Position numbers and translations under genes: made by a program. 64,000 nucleotides of DNA from Micromonospora sp. LH3U1 (GTDB lineage Bacteria > Actinomycetota > Actinomycetes > Mycobacteriales > Micromonosporaceae), in contig NZ_CP116936.1 of NCBI RefSeq assembly GCF_028475105.1, positions 2,542,001 to 2,606,000 of the forward strand, read 5' to 3'. Each line of letters opens with the position of its first letter. The first letter of the stretch is position 1. Under the pieces are notes generated by a model. It was not told the origin of the DNA. It saw nothing but the letters and a program-made list of their open reading frames with translations, and did not search any database. This document shows positions 1 through 9,314 of the stretch, in pieces.

Positions 1-1
1 G

Positions 2-502
2 GCGGAGCTGGACGCGGTCGACGGCCTGGTCGTCCCCGGCGGCGAGTCCACCACCATCAGCAAACTCGCCGACATCTTCGAGATGCGTGAGCCGATCGAC
101 AAGCGGATCGCCGACGGCCTGCCGGTCTACGGCTCCTGCGCCGGCATGATCATGCTGGCGACCGAGGTGCTCGACGGCCGACCCGACCAGCGGGGTTTCT
201 CCGGCATCGACATGACCGTCCGGCGCAACGCGTTCGGCCGGCAGGTCGACTCGTTCGAGGCGCCGGTGGAGATCGCCGGGGTGCCGGGTGAGCCGTTCCA
301 CGCGGTGTTCATCCGTGCGCCGTGGGTCGAGCGGGTCGGTGCCGGCGTCCAGGTGATCGGGACGGTGACCGGTGGCCCGGCCGCCGACCGCATCGTGGCG
401 GTCCGGCAGGGCAACCTGCTGGCCACCTCGTTCCACCCGGAGCTGACCGGCGACCTGCGCGTGCACGCGTACTTCGTGGACCTGGTGCGGGCCGCTCGTT
501 GA
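2..502 (+). CDS. pdxT: PdxT, glutaminase subunit of PLP synthase (5' partial)
   Basis: This is the C-terminal part of the class I glutamine amidotransferase that passes ammonia to PdxS for de novo pyridoxal 5'-phosphate synthesis in the cytoplasm. The reading frame is open from base 2, so the start lies outside the window. Visible family landmarks are the VVPGGESTT loop, the nucleophile elbow GSCAGM with the catalytic Cys, and the SFHPEL motif supplying the His and Glu of the triad near the C-terminus. About 166 residues are present of roughly 200 expected. pdxS is expected just upstream. The gene converges on the XRE regulator with only 17 bases between stops. Confidence 0.95.
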   Translation, partial: AELDAVDGLVVPGGESTTISKLADIFEMREPIDKRIADGLPVYGSCAGMIMLATEVLDGRPDQRGFSGIDMTVRRNAFGRQVDSFEAPVEIAGVPGEPFHAVFIRAPWVERVGAGVQVIGTVTGGPAADRIVAVRQGNLLATSFHPELTGDLRVHAYFVDLVRAAR

Positions 503-519
503 CGGTGTGAATCGGCAGG

Positions 520-1374
520 TCAGCCGGCGACCGCGCGTAGCTGTCCCGGGCGGCGGCCCGCCAACTGGTCGAGTGCGGCCGCGGTGGCGGGGTCGGCGGG
601 TAGCTGCACCACCAGTCGTTGCGGATCGGCCTCGGCCAACTCCAGCGTCTCGTAGCTGAGGCGCAGCAGATCGACTGCCGGATGGCGCACGGTCAGCAGT
701 CCGCTACGCGCGGCGGCAACTGGTCGCCGCTGCCACCGGTCGGTGAACGGCGCGCCCACCGTGCGGGCCAGTCGCTCGGCAAAGGCGTCGGTGGCCGGGT
801 CGCCCCGACGCAGCAGGTGCAACTCGGCGATCTGCTGGTCGGCCAGCGCCGACCACTGCGGGAAATGCGCACGGGCCCGCTCGTCGGTCAGCACGTACCA
901 GGTCAGGTTCGGTCGCGTTCCGTCGAGCAGGCCGAGCGGGTGGGCCAGCAGGTCGAACGGCTCGTTCCAGGCCAGCACGTCGCCGAGCCGGTTGAGCACG
1001 TACGCCGGGGTGTCGCGCAGCGCGTCGAGCATGGCGCGGACCGTCGGCCGCACGGCGCGGGAAACCGTCGGCCGGGCACCCGAGCAGAGCTGGTGGGCGT
1101 GCTGGGCCGAGGCGAGCTGCCGCAGGTGTTCCCGGTCGGCGTCGTTCAGGCGCAGGGCATCGGCGAGCGCGGCGAGGATCTCCGGCGACGGACGGGTGTC
1201 GCGGCCCTGCTCCAGCCGGGTCAGGTACTCAACGCTGACCTGCGCCAACGTCGCCAACTCGGCCCGGCGCAGCCCGGGCGTACGTCGGCGCGGGCCCTCG
1301 GCGAGGCCCACCTCGGCTGGTCGCCGGGCCTCCCGGCGACTGCGGAGGAACGCGCCCAACTCTCCGTCAATCAC
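520..1374 (-). CDS. XRE-family regulator with MmyB-like ligand domain
   Basis: This is a 284-residue DNA-binding regulator. Residues ~8-75 form a helix-turn-helix (RRTPGLRRAELATLAQVS, then YLTRLEQGRD), a pattern typical of the actinobacterial MmyB-like group. Residues ~100-275 match the MmyB ligand-binding fold, including the VLAWNEPFDLL and NLTWYVLTDE stretches. The start is a GTG. It is divergent from the FMN reductase at 1476, the usual arrangement for a regulator controlling an adjacent oxidoreductase and itself. The 101-base spacer should hold the operator, but I see no convincing palindrome there. The ligand is unknown. Confidence 0.88.
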   Translation of the reverse strand: MIDGELGAFLRSRREARRPAEVGLAEGPRRRTPGLRRAELATLAQVSVEYLTRLEQGRDTRPSPEILAALADALRLNDADREHLRQLASAQHAHQLCSGARPTVSRAVRPTVRAMLDALRDTPAYVLNRLGDVLAWNEPFDLLAHPLGLLDGTRPNLTWYVLTDERARAHFPQWSALADQQIAELHLLRRGDPATDAFAERLARTVGAPFTDRWQRRPVAAARSGLLTVRHPAVDLLRLSYETLELAEADPQRLVVQLPADPATAAALDQLAGRRPGQLRAVAG

Positions 1375-1475
1375 CGACTCAGTCTGGCAGCCGCCGCCTA
1401 CCGGTGGGTGGCCCTGGTAAGGCCATCCTCGCGGCGGTCTGCCCGCATCTCCGCGCAGCTCGCAGGATCGTGGTC

Positions 1476-2114
1476 ATGAGAGACATGCAGAGCACAGGAC
1501 CGCTGCGGATCGGTGTGATCGTCGGTAGCACCAGGCCCGGCCGACGAGGCGGGGCGATCGCCCACTGGGTCATGGACGTGGCCGAGCGGCACGAGGCGGT
1601 ACGCGCCGGGGACGCGGTCTTCACGCTGGTCGACCTCGCGGAGCAGGCGTTGCCGCTGCTCGACGAGCCGGTGCCCGCGCTGTTCGGCGACTACCGGCGC
1701 CCGCACACCCGGCGTTGGGCGGCCGTGGTGGACGCCTGCGACTCGTTCGTCTTCGTCACCCCGGACTACAACCGCTCAATACCGGCCGCGCTCAAGAACG
1801 GCATCGACTACCTGTACGCGGAGTGGACCGACAAGGTGGCCGGGGTCCTGAGCTACGGCGTGCAGGGCGGCAACCGGGCCGCCGACCACCTGCGGGCGAT
1901 CCTCACCGAGGTGCGGACCGTGGTGGTGCCGACGGGAGTGGCTCTGTCGATCCTCACCGATTTCGACTTCACGGGGGCCGACCCCGGTGACCGGACCGCC
2001 GGCCGCTTCGCGCCGGGCGACGGCCGGGAGGCGGAGCTGTCGACGATGCTCGGCGAGGTCGTGACCTGGTCCCGGGCGCTGCGTCCGGTCGGTCGGGCGC
2101 TGCTCGGGTCGTAG
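1476..2114 (+). CDS. NADPH-dependent FMN reductase family protein
   Basis: This is a flavodoxin-fold reductase of 212 residues. The N-terminal GSTRPGRRGG is the FMN phosphate-binding loop, and the signature PDYNRSIPAALKNGIDYL follows around residues 90-108. Family members reduce flavins, quinones or azo dyes with NAD(P)H in the cytosol; the substrate cannot be told here. The ATG at 1476 is chosen over an upstream in-frame start at 1404, which would add a non-homologous extension into the divergent promoter region. A hairpin terminator follows at 2130-2163. It is probably controlled by the divergent XRE regulator. Confidence 0.88.
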   Translation: MRDMQSTGPLRIGVIVGSTRPGRRGGAIAHWVMDVAERHEAVRAGDAVFTLVDLAEQALPLLDEPVPALFGDYRRPHTRRWAAVVDACDSFVFVTPDYNRSIPAALKNGIDYLYAEWTDKVAGVLSYGVQGGNRAADHLRAILTEVRTVVVPTGVALSILTDFDFTGADPGDRTAGRFAPGDGREAELSTMLGEVVTWSRALRPVGRALLGS

Positions 2115-2129
2115 TCGTCCAAGGATTTT

Positions 2130-2163
2130 CGTACCGTCTGCCCCGGTCCGGGCGGGCGGTACG
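2130..2163 (+). terminator. Hairpin terminator after FMN reductase
   Basis: CGTACCG (2130-2136) pairs with CGGTACG (2157-2163), and an inner GCCC/GGGC pairing extends the stem across a short internal loop. The hairpin lies 16 bases after the FMN reductase stop and is not followed by a T tract, as is common in actinomycetes. Confidence 0.5.
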
Positions 2164-2182
2164 ATGCCGCCGCGCGCGGTGC

Positions 2183-2213
2183 ATGACAGCGACCCGGGGG
2201 ACGTCGGTAGGAT
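2183..2213 (+). promoter_or_regulatory. Candidate yebC promoter
   Basis: ATGACA (2183-2188) and TAGGAT (2208-2213) resemble the -35 and -10 boxes of the main vegetative sigma factor, with a 19-base spacer. They sit about 130 bases upstream of yebC, downstream of the preceding terminator hairpin. This assignment rests on sequence similarity only. Confidence 0.35.
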
Positions 2214-2346
2214 TGCGGAGATTCGGCAGGGCCATCTGCCCGCCACAGCTTCCACCAGAGCTGACCGGCACCTCCGCGTGCGCCGGCGGGAGCGAGGCGT
2301 GAGCGGTGCGGTCGATGCAGACGGCGGGTAGCAACGGAGGTAGAAG

Positions 2347-3099
<753 letters not shown>

Positions 3100-3113
3100 C
3101 GGTCGGAGCCCGC

Positions 3114-3641
3114 TTGATCGACTCGGTTTCGCTGATGTCGGGGTGTCCCCTGCGCGGGGATGCCGCGATTTCCGTGAAACTGAGTCGATCGAGGAGGTGG
3201 CACCCGTGGGAGACCGCCGGGCACCGCTCCTGGTGGGGGCACGGCAAGCTGATGCTGCAACGCCCCGGTGAGGCGCACTCGATCGACGTGTTCTGGGCGG
3301 GGCCGGAGCGGGACTTCGCCGGCTGGTATTTCAACCTCCAGGACCCGGTGCGGCGTACCCCGATCGGGGTGGACACTCTGGACCACGAGCTGGACCTGTG
3401 GTGGGGTGCGGACACTGGCCGGTACGTCTGGAAGGACGTGGAGATTTTCGCCGAGCGCCTCGTCGAGGGGCGCTACCCGGGCATGGGGGATGCCATCCAG
3501 GCCGAGGGTGACCGGATCGCGGCCCTGCTCGACGCGGGTGAGCGCTGGTGGGACCCGGCGTGGGCGCAGTGGCAGCCCGACCCGGCCTGGTCGGCGCCCC
3601 CGCTGCCCGCCGGCTGGGACCGGGTTCCGCCCGCCCGCTGA
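3114..3641 (+). CDS. DUF402 (FomD-like) protein, N-terminally truncated
   Basis: From about base 3213 the frame encodes a clear DUF402 C-terminal region: KLMLQRPGEAHSIDVFW, then GWYFNLQDPVRRTPIGVD and the acidic LDHELDL and WKDVEIFAE metal-site segments. DUF402 proteins include nucleoside tri/diphosphatases and FomD (CMP-phosphonate hydrolase). The usual ~80 residues preceding the RPGEAHS motif, which begin the beta-barrel, are absent. Instead the frame runs back through the 75-bp palindrome, so the first ~30 codons are repeat DNA. The gene is therefore probably a remnant; a functional start is not evident. A good Shine-Dalgarno (GAGGAGG at 3191) precedes a GTG that is out of frame. Confidence 0.6.
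   Translation: MIDSVSLMSGCPLRGDAAISVKLSRSRRWHPWETAGHRSWWGHGKLMLQRPGEAHSIDVFWAGPERDFAGWYFNLQDPVRRTPIGVDTLDHELDLWWGADTGRYVWKDVEIFAERLVEGRYPGMGDAIQAEGDRIAALLDAGERWWDPAWAQWQPDPAWSAPPLPAGWDRVPPAR
3116..3190. repeat. 75-bp imperfect palindrome, copy A
   Basis: The outer arms GATCGACTCGGTTTC (3116-3130) and GAAACTGAGTCGATC (3176-3190) pair at 14 of 15 positions, and a central CCCC/GGGG stem surrounds TGCGC. The same 75-base design recurs at 22915-22989 with 52 of 75 bases identical without gaps. It sits between yebC and the truncated DUF402 gene and is read as the N-terminus of that open frame. It resembles a REP or MITE-like repeat. Confidence 0.75.
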
Positions 3642-3685
3642 CCCGGCGTCCGATCAGGACACCGACGCCCACGCGAAACCTCCGC

Positions 3686-4747
3686 TCAGCCGATCGTCTC
3701 CCGCTCCCGCCAGGCGGTACGCAGGGAGGTCCGGCCGTTGGTGCGTAGCAGCGATCCCTCGTACACCCGGGCACCGGCGACCAGGAACGCACCAGCGGCG
3801 AGCAGCAGGATGGCCAACGAGACGAACGGCTCCCAGCCGGCCGCGTCACCGGTGAACAACCGCAGCGGCATGGCCGTCGGCGAGGAGAACGGCAGGTAGG
3901 ACAGCACCCGCATCGCGGTGGCGTTGTCGTTCAGGAAGATCACCGCGAAGAACGGCAGCATGACGGCGAACTGCACCGGCGTCGACACGGCCGCGATGTC
4001 CTCCTGCCGGTTGGCCAGGGCGCCGGCCGCCGCCCACATCGCCGCGAGTAGCACGAAACCGAGCAGGAAGAACGGCACGAACCAGCCGATCGCCGGGGCG
4101 AGCAGGGTGAGCAGGCCGCCACTGTCGCCGATCTGCATGCCGATGACCGCCACCACCGCGATCAGCGCGATCTGTGCGAATGCCAGGATGCCGCCGGCCA
4201 CCACCTTGCCGGCCATCAGCGCTCGGACCGGTATGGCGGCGACCAGGATCTCGACGATCCGGGTCTGCTTCTCCTCGGTGACGCTCTGCGCAATCTGCAG
4301 ACCGAAGGTCTGCGAGGTGATGAAGAAGACGAACGCGAAGACGAACGGCACCAGGAACGCCACCACCGGGTCGACCGCGTCCGGGTCGAGTAGCTGCACC
4401 GGCGGCGCGCTGCTCAGCGCCCGGACCACGTCGTTCGGGGCCTCGTCCAGCGCGAGCACCTTCGGGCCGGAGACCACCGCGGCATCCACGTCACCGTCGC
4501 GGACGGCCTGTTCGGCGGCCCGGTCGTCGGCCACCACGCGGACGTCGAGGCCGGCGGCCCGCAGAGGGCCAGCGGCCTCCTGAGTGACCGCGACGCTCTC
4601 CGGCCCGCCGGAGAGCAGCGGCGGCAGGATGGTGCCCGCCGCGGCGATCAGCAGGAAGAAGAGCGTGCCGAACAGGAAGGTACGGTCGCGCAGCTTGACC
4701 CGGATCTCGCGTTCGGCGACCAGTCGGGTGGCCTGGGTGGTGTTCAC
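3686..4747 (-). CDS. ABC-2 type permease (NatB-like)
   Basis: This is a 353-residue membrane subunit of an ABC-2 exporter. One membrane segment near residues 25-45 is followed by an extracytoplasmic domain of ~110 residues (DVRVVADDRAAEQAVRDGD). Five or six more membrane segments follow from ~residue 130. This matches NatB and related Na+-efflux or drug-efflux permeases. The GTG start overlaps the stop of the upstream ATPase gene by four bases, so the two are translationally coupled. The substrate is not predictable from sequence alone. Confidence 0.88.
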   Translation of the reverse strand: MNTTQATRLVAEREIRVKLRDRTFLFGTLFFLLIAAAGTILPPLLSGGPESVAVTQEAAGPLRAAGLDVRVVADDRAAEQAVRDGDVDAAVVSGPKVLALDEAPNDVVRALSSAPPVQLLDPDAVDPVVAFLVPFVFAFVFFITSQTFGLQIAQSVTEEKQTRIVEILVAAIPVRALMAGKVVAGGILAFAQIALIAVVAVIGMQIGDSGGLLTLLAPAIGWFVPFFLLGFVLLAAMWAAAGALANRQEDIAAVSTPVQFAVMLPFFAVIFLNDNATAMRVLSYLPFSSPTAMPLRLFTGDAAGWEPFVSLAILLLAAGAFLVAGARVYEGSLLRTNGRTSLRTAWRERETIG

Positions 4748-5637
4748 TGGGTGACCTCTCGGAAGATCTCGGTGAGCGAGGGGCTGACCGGGCGGAAGGC
4801 GCGGACCGGGCCACGGGCCAGGGCCGCCTGCAGCACGGGCTGTTCGTCGGCGCCGGCCGGCAGGTCGAAGACCACTCGCGCGCCGTCCAGCTCGACCAGG
4901 GTCACCCCGGGGTGGTCGCGCACCCAGCCGGCGTCACTCGCCACCACCAGCTCGTAGCGGGGCACGGTGTACGAGTCGCGCAGTTGCTGCCGGCTGCCGG
5001 CGGCCCGGATCACTCCGTCGCCAATGATCACAAGGTCGTCGCAGAGGCGTTCCACGACGTCGAGCTGGTGGCTGGAGAAGAGCACCGGCGCTCCGGCCGA
5101 GGCCCGTTCCCGCAGCACGGTGACGACGGTGTCCACGGCCAGCGGGTCGAGGCCGGAGAACGGCTCGTCGAGCACCAGCACCTCGGGGTCGTGCACCAGC
5201 GCCGCTGCGATCTGGGCGCGTTGCTGGTTGCCCAGCGACAGCGTCTCCAGCAGGTCGTCGCCGCGTTCGCCGAGCCCGACCCGTTCCAGCAGCGTGTCGG
5301 TGGCACGCCGTGCCGCGGGGGCGTCCAGGCCGTGCAGCCGGCCCAGGTAGGTCACCTGCTCCCGGGTGGTCATCTTGGGGTAGAGGCCCCGCTCCTCCGG
5401 CATGTAGCCGAAGCGCCGCCGGTCCTGCCGGGTCAGCTTCGTGCCGTCCCAGCTGACCTCGCCGGCGTCGGGGGCGAGCACACCCAGGATGATTCGCATG
5501 GTGGTGGTCTTGCCGGCGCCGTTGGCGCCCACGAAACCGGTCATCCGGCCGGCGGCCACCTCGAAGGACACGTTGTTGAGCACCTGCCGGTCGCCGAAAC
5601 TACGGTCGACGCCGTCGAGGCGAAGCGTTCTGGTCAC
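4744..5637 (-). CDS. ABC transporter ATPase (NatA-like)
   Basis: This 297-residue nucleotide-binding subunit carries Walker A GANGAGKTT, Q-loop region MPEERGLYPKM, signature LSLGNQQRAQIAAAL, Walker B VLVLDEPFSGLD and switch His in FSSHQLD. The GLYPKM and C-terminal VSPSLTEIFREV stretches are typical of the NatA/DrrA branch. It drives the permease at 3686-4747, with which it overlaps by four bases. It starts at a GTG. Together they form a two-gene exporter operon separate from the two-component genes upstream, which lie 81 bases away on the same strand and could co-regulate it. Confidence 0.92.
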   Translation of the reverse strand: MTRTLRLDGVDRSFGDRQVLNNVSFEVAAGRMTGFVGANGAGKTTTMRIILGVLAPDAGEVSWDGTKLTRQDRRRFGYMPEERGLYPKMTTREQVTYLGRLHGLDAPAARRATDTLLERVGLGERGDDLLETLSLGNQQRAQIAAALVHDPEVLVLDEPFSGLDPLAVDTVVTVLRERASAGAPVLFSSHQLDVVERLCDDLVIIGDGVIRAAGSRQQLRDSYTVPRYELVVASDAGWVRDHPGVTLVELDGARVVFDLPAGADEQPVLQAALARGPVRAFRPVSPSLTEIFREVTQ

Positions 5638-5718
5638 GCACCCACGCTAGATCGAACACGGCGCCCCGCCGTCCCCCCGGCGGCTGAGCGCGTGGGTCCA
5701 CCTCGCGATGGATAGCGG

Positions 5719-6438
5719 TCACCCGCCGGGTCGGACCACCCCGTTCTCGTAGGCGAACACCACCGCCTGCACCCGGTCGCGCAGGCCGAGTTTGGCCAGC
5801 ACCCGGCTCACGTGCGTCTTCACCGTCGCCTCGCCCAGGTGGATGGTCGCGGCGATCTCCGAGTTGCTCGAACCGGTGGCGAGCAGCACCAGCACCTCCC
5901 GTTCACGCGGGGTCAGCTCGGCCAGCGCGGCGTCGGCGTCCGGCCCACGGTGGGCGGTGCCCGCCGGGTCACCGGGGCGGGCGAACGTGGAGATCACTCG
6001 GCGGGTGATCTCCGGCGCGAGCAGACCGTCGCCCCTGGCCAGCACCCGGATCGCCTCGATCAGTTCCTCCGGCGTTCCGTTCTTGAGCAGGAAACCGCTC
6101 GCCCCGGCCCGCAGCGCGGCGAACAGGTAGTCGTCGCGGTCGAACGTCGTGAGGATCAGCACCGCGGGCGTGCCTGGTCCGTCGGCGGTGATCCGCCGGG
6201 TGGCCTCCAGACCGTCCATCCCGGGCATCTCCACGTCCATGAGTACGACGTCGGGGCGGGTGGCGCGGGTCATGGCAACGGCGCGTTCGCCGTCGGCGGC
6301 CTCGCCGACCACCTCGATGTCGTCCTCCACCTCGAGGATGACCCGGAAGCCGGTGCGGACGAGGTGCTGGTCGTCGGCGAGCAGCACCCGGACCCGCTGA
6401 GCCTCGCCCGGTGCCTCGTGAGCTGGTGCGGCGCTCAT
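5719..6438 (-). CDS. NarL/LuxR-family response regulator
   Basis: This 239-residue response regulator has an N-terminal receiver domain (VRVLLADDQHLVRTGF, phosphoacceptor Asp in VVLMDVEMPGMDG, Lys in FLLKNGT). The C-terminal LuxR helix-turn-helix spans ~residues 170-230 (LTPREREVLVLLATG, then HLGEATVKTHVSRVL). The frame stays open upstream, but the ATG at 6438 overlaps the stop of the histidine kinase by four bases and begins just before the receiver domain, so it is the credible start. It probably controls neighbouring transport genes, perhaps the NatAB exporter downstream. Confidence 0.93.
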   Translation of the reverse strand: MSAAPAHEAPGEAQRVRVLLADDQHLVRTGFRVILEVEDDIEVVGEAADGERAVAMTRATRPDVVLMDVEMPGMDGLEATRRITADGPGTPAVLILTTFDRDDYLFAALRAGASGFLLKNGTPEELIEAIRVLARGDGLLAPEITRRVISTFARPGDPAGTAHRGPDADAALAELTPREREVLVLLATGSSNSEIAATIHLGEATVKTHVSRVLAKLGLRDRVQAVVFAYENGVVRPGG

Positions 6439-7772
6439 GCCGCGCGCTCCGCGCCGGCTGCCACCTGTTGTCCGTCGCTCGGCTCCCGCTGCGCGCCGAC
6501 CGGCGGGTTCGGCGACGCCGCGAGTGGGAAGCGCGCGCGTACCCGCCAACCGCCGCCGGCACGCGGCCCGGCCTCCAGGTCGCCGTCGTGCGCGGTGACC
6601 CGTTCGCGCATCCCGATCAGACCCAGCCCGACGGCGTTGGCCTGGCCACCGGCCCGGCCGTCGTCGGTCACGTCGACCTCCATCTCGCGGGCCAGGTACC
6701 GGACCCGCACGTCCAGCAGATCCGCCCCGGCGTGCTTGAGGGTGTTGGTCACCGCTTCCTGCGTCACCCGGTAGGCCGCCTGGGAGACCGATTCGGGCAA
6801 GGCGACCGGTTCGCCGTACACCCCGAGTGTGGCCGTCAGTCCCGCGGCCCGGGCCCGCTCGACCAGCTCGCTGATCCGTTCGACGCCGCCGGCCGCTGGC
6901 GGCTCGGCGTCGGCCCCGGCGGAGGCCCGCAGCACCCCGAGCATCCGACGCAGCTCGTCGACGGCGGTGCGGGCGCTCTGCTCGATGGCGGTGAGTGCCG
7001 TGCGGGCCTTGCCCGGGTCGCGGTCGAACACCCGGCGGCAGGCGGACGCCTGCACGCCCATCACCGACACGTGGTGGGCGACCACGTCGTGCAGTTCCCG
7101 GGCGATCCGGACCCGTTCGCCGAGCACCGCCCGTTCCCGGGCCTCGGCCTGCGACCGGCGCAGGTCCTCGGCCTGGGTACGCAGCTCGTGCTCGCGCCGC
7201 GCGGCCACCCAGGCGGTCTCGCCGAAGAAGTACGCGAACCCGAAGACCAGCACGTTGAGAAGGACGCCGGTGACCATCGCGGCGAGCACCGGTGGCACCG
7301 GCCCGACCGCGTCGGCGAAGGCGCCGGGCGGGATGTGGTCGATCGTCACCGCGTAGTAGACCCCCAGCCAGGCGAACATCGTGGCGATCACGCCGATCCG
7401 CAGGCGGCGGGCCAGCTGATGGTCCTGCCCCCAGGCGCCCATCGTGTAGAGGGCGCAGAACAGGGCCCAGGAGGAGAACTGGGTTTCCGGTGCCGATCGT
7501 GCCTGCGCGGCGATGAACGCCACCGCGATGATCAGCAGGGTCGCGGCCGGCCAACGCCGCCGCCAGATCAGCGGCAGGGTCACCGCGACGGTCCAGAACA
7601 GCTGCTCCGGCCCGGACGGCGGTGGACCCAGCAGGAACGCCCCGGTGCTGCGGGCCAGGGTGAGGCTCACCAGCGCCAACCCGGTCATCCCCAGGCCGAT
7701 CCAGAGGTCGTTCCGGCGCTGCTCCGTCGTCGGCCCCGGACGGCGCCAGTCCTCTCGCTGTGCCACGGTCAT
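6435..7772 (-). CDS. Sensor histidine kinase (HisKA_3/DesK-like)
   Basis: This is a 445-residue sensor. The N-terminal ~180 residues hold four to five membrane segments with very short loops, so the signal is probably sensed in the membrane. The dimerization domain carries the phosphoacceptor His in RELHDVVAHHVSVMG, followed by an HATPase_c domain with the N-box VTQEAVTNTLKHA and the lid GLGLIGMRERV. The ATG at 7772 precedes MTVAQREDW; the longer open frame upstream runs through the antisense of the HAAS gene. It is the partner of the overlapping response regulator. Confidence 0.92.
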   Translation of the reverse strand: MTVAQREDWRRPGPTTEQRRNDLWIGLGMTGLALVSLTLARSTGAFLLGPPPSGPEQLFWTVAVTLPLIWRRRWPAATLLIIAVAFIAAQARSAPETQFSSWALFCALYTMGAWGQDHQLARRLRIGVIATMFAWLGVYYAVTIDHIPPGAFADAVGPVPPVLAAMVTGVLLNVLVFGFAYFFGETAWVAARREHELRTQAEDLRRSQAEARERAVLGERVRIARELHDVVAHHVSVMGVQASACRRVFDRDPGKARTALTAIEQSARTAVDELRRMLGVLRASAGADAEPPAAGGVERISELVERARAAGLTATLGVYGEPVALPESVSQAAYRVTQEAVTNTLKHAGADLLDVRVRYLAREMEVDVTDDGRAGGQANAVGLGLIGMRERVTAHDGDLEAGPRAGGGWRVRARFPLAASPNPPVGAQREPSDGQQVAAGAERAA

Positions 7773-7900
7773 CCGGGAACGATGCCACGCCGGCCGCCAC
7801 GGCCGCTCGCCGGGCGGCGCGGCGGTGACCTGGCCCGGTGGACGGGCGGCGGCCCGGCGCGGGGTCCGCGCCGGGCCGCCTGGTCGGCTGCTGCTCAGGC

Positions 7901-8848
7901 TCACGCCGCCTGACGGCGGGTCTTGGTGGCGGTGTCGATCAGTTCCCAGACCATGACCACGGCCGCGCCCACTGCGATGGCAGCTCCGAGTGTGTTCCGG
8001 TTGTCCCCTTCCGCCAGCCAGCTCAGCCGCTCGCCGAGGGCCGGGTTGAGCAGCCGGTCGGAGAGCACCAACCACACCAGCGGCACCGCGAACGCCAGGT
8101 TGAGAAGGGCCTTCACCCCGAACAGGTTCCAGGTCCAGCGCCCGATCCGGTACTTGACGATCTCGAACACCACCTCGGCCAGCAGCACCGCCATCAGCGC
8201 CGGCAGCCAGAACGACCACAGCGCCGGGTCGAGGATCGGGATGTTGCCGCCGTCGGTCTCGTGCACCCAGGACTGGTAGTGCTGGAAGGGCAGGTACCCG
8301 ATGGTCAGCACCAGCATGGCCACCGACGCGATGGTGTCGGCGAGGGAGACATCCCGGTGCGCGGGGACGTCGGGCAGTTGGTCGACGGTCCATTCGGGCA
8401 GACCGGCCGTGGTCTGGGACCGGTCGATGAGGGCGAAGGTCAGGGTGAGCCAGAAGGCGATCTGCACGGCCACCTGCATGGCGACGACAATGGCTGGCCC
8501 GATGGCCCCGAACCCCTTGCCGTCCGCCACGTCGACCACCAGGACCACCGTGCCGACGATCGCCGGGATGAGGCTGAGCAGCAGCTTCAGCAGCCGCAGC
8601 CAGACCAGGTAGTAGGTCGGGCCGATGAGCTGCAGCCGGCGGTCGGCGTACCGGGCGGCCAGCAGGTCGGGGTTGCCCAGCTCGGTGAGCACCTCCCGCT
8701 CGGCGGCGGTGGCGTCCTGGCCGCCGCCGGTCCGGTCCTCGACCATGTCCTCGATCGAGGCGCGCAGCTCGGTGGCGATCTCGTCCCGGCGTGGGGAAGG
8801 CACCGAGCGCAGGGTGGCGGCGAGGTAGCGGTCGGTCAGGGTGTTCAT
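7901..8848 (-). CDS. HAAS-domain integral membrane protein
   Basis: This 315-residue protein opens with a ~65-residue HAAS domain (YLAATLRSVPSPRRDEIATE, then EREVLTELGNPDLLAARY). Six or so membrane segments follow. HAAS proteins are almost always paired with PadR regulators and are thought to pass on or buffer envelope signals. The ATG at 8848 overlaps the PadR stop by four bases, showing a two-gene operon under the palindromic operator at 9199-9215. No enzymatic motif is visible. Confidence 0.85.
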   Translation of the reverse strand: MNTLTDRYLAATLRSVPSPRRDEIATELRASIEDMVEDRTGGGQDATAAEREVLTELGNPDLLAARYADRRLQLIGPTYYLVWLRLLKLLLSLIPAIVGTVVLVVDVADGKGFGAIGPAIVVAMQVAVQIAFWLTLTFALIDRSQTTAGLPEWTVDQLPDVPAHRDVSLADTIASVAMLVLTIGYLPFQHYQSWVHETDGGNIPILDPALWSFWLPALMAVLLAEVVFEIVKYRIGRWTWNLFGVKALLNLAFAVPLVWLVLSDRLLNPALGERLSWLAEGDNRNTLGAAIAVGAAVVMVWELIDTATKTRRQAA

Positions 8849-9186
8849 CGGTCTTCTCCTTGAATCAGCCCGGTGATGGAGGTCTGCACGGCGGCGAGGT
8901 CGTCGAGGAGCCGGCTCAGCATCGACTCGCCCTCGTCGCTGGTCCGGTAGAACTTGCGCGGCCGGCTTTCCTCGGTGTTCCACTCGCTGGTCAGGAGGCC
9001 TTGGTCCTCCAGGCGACGCAGCAGCGGGTAGAGCGTGTTGGCGTCCACCGGAAAGCCGTGGTCGGTGAGCCGTTGCAGGAGTGCGTAGCCGTAGTTCGGC
9101 CGGCGGAGCGCGACCAGGCTGGCCACCACGACGGTGCCTCGACGCAACTCCTGTAGGTGCGTCCGTAGAACGTCCTCGCTAACCAT
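8845..9186 (-). CDS. PadR-family transcriptional regulator
   Basis: This short 113-residue PadR regulator has a winged helix: LRRPNYGYALLQRL, then NTLYPLLRRLEDQGLLTSEW and the wing ESRPRKFYRTSDEG. The C-terminal dimerization helix is of the short PadR-s2 type. It forms an operon with the HAAS membrane protein. A perfect 8-1-8 palindrome lies 13-29 bases upstream of the ATG, inside the likely promoter, which indicates autorepression. No Shine-Dalgarno is visible, so the message may be leaderless. Confidence 0.93.
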   Translation of the reverse strand: MVSEDVLRTHLQELRRGTVVVASLVALRRPNYGYALLQRLTDHGFPVDANTLYPLLRRLEDQGLLTSEWNTEESRPRKFYRTSDEGESMLSRLLDDLAAVQTSITGLIQGEDR

Positions 9187-9197
9187 GTGTCACACCA

Positions 9198-9226
9198 TAC
9201 TGTGTGCCACACAGTGTTGTCTACAA
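9198..9226 (-). promoter_or_regulatory. PadR promoter with palindromic operator
   Basis: Read on the minus strand, TTGTAG (9226-9221) and CAGTAT (9203-9198) form plausible -35 and -10 boxes with a 17-base spacer. The perfect palindrome ACTGTGTG-C-CACACAGT (9199-9215 on the plus strand) fills the spacer and overlaps the -10. The predicted transcript starts within about five bases of the ATG at 9186. Confidence 0.65.
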
Positions 9227-9314
9227 CGACATCATCGTGCCGCTCACAGAACCACCCGCCGGGCAGCACGCGGGGCGCCCGAAACGGACCGGACGCCCCG
9301 ACGTCTGACGCGGA

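Noticed and set aside
5719..7800. Single 693-codon protein combining kinase antisense and response regulator
   Set aside because: The part upstream of 6438 is an out-of-frame reading of the histidine kinase; the four-base overlap of two genes explains the locus.
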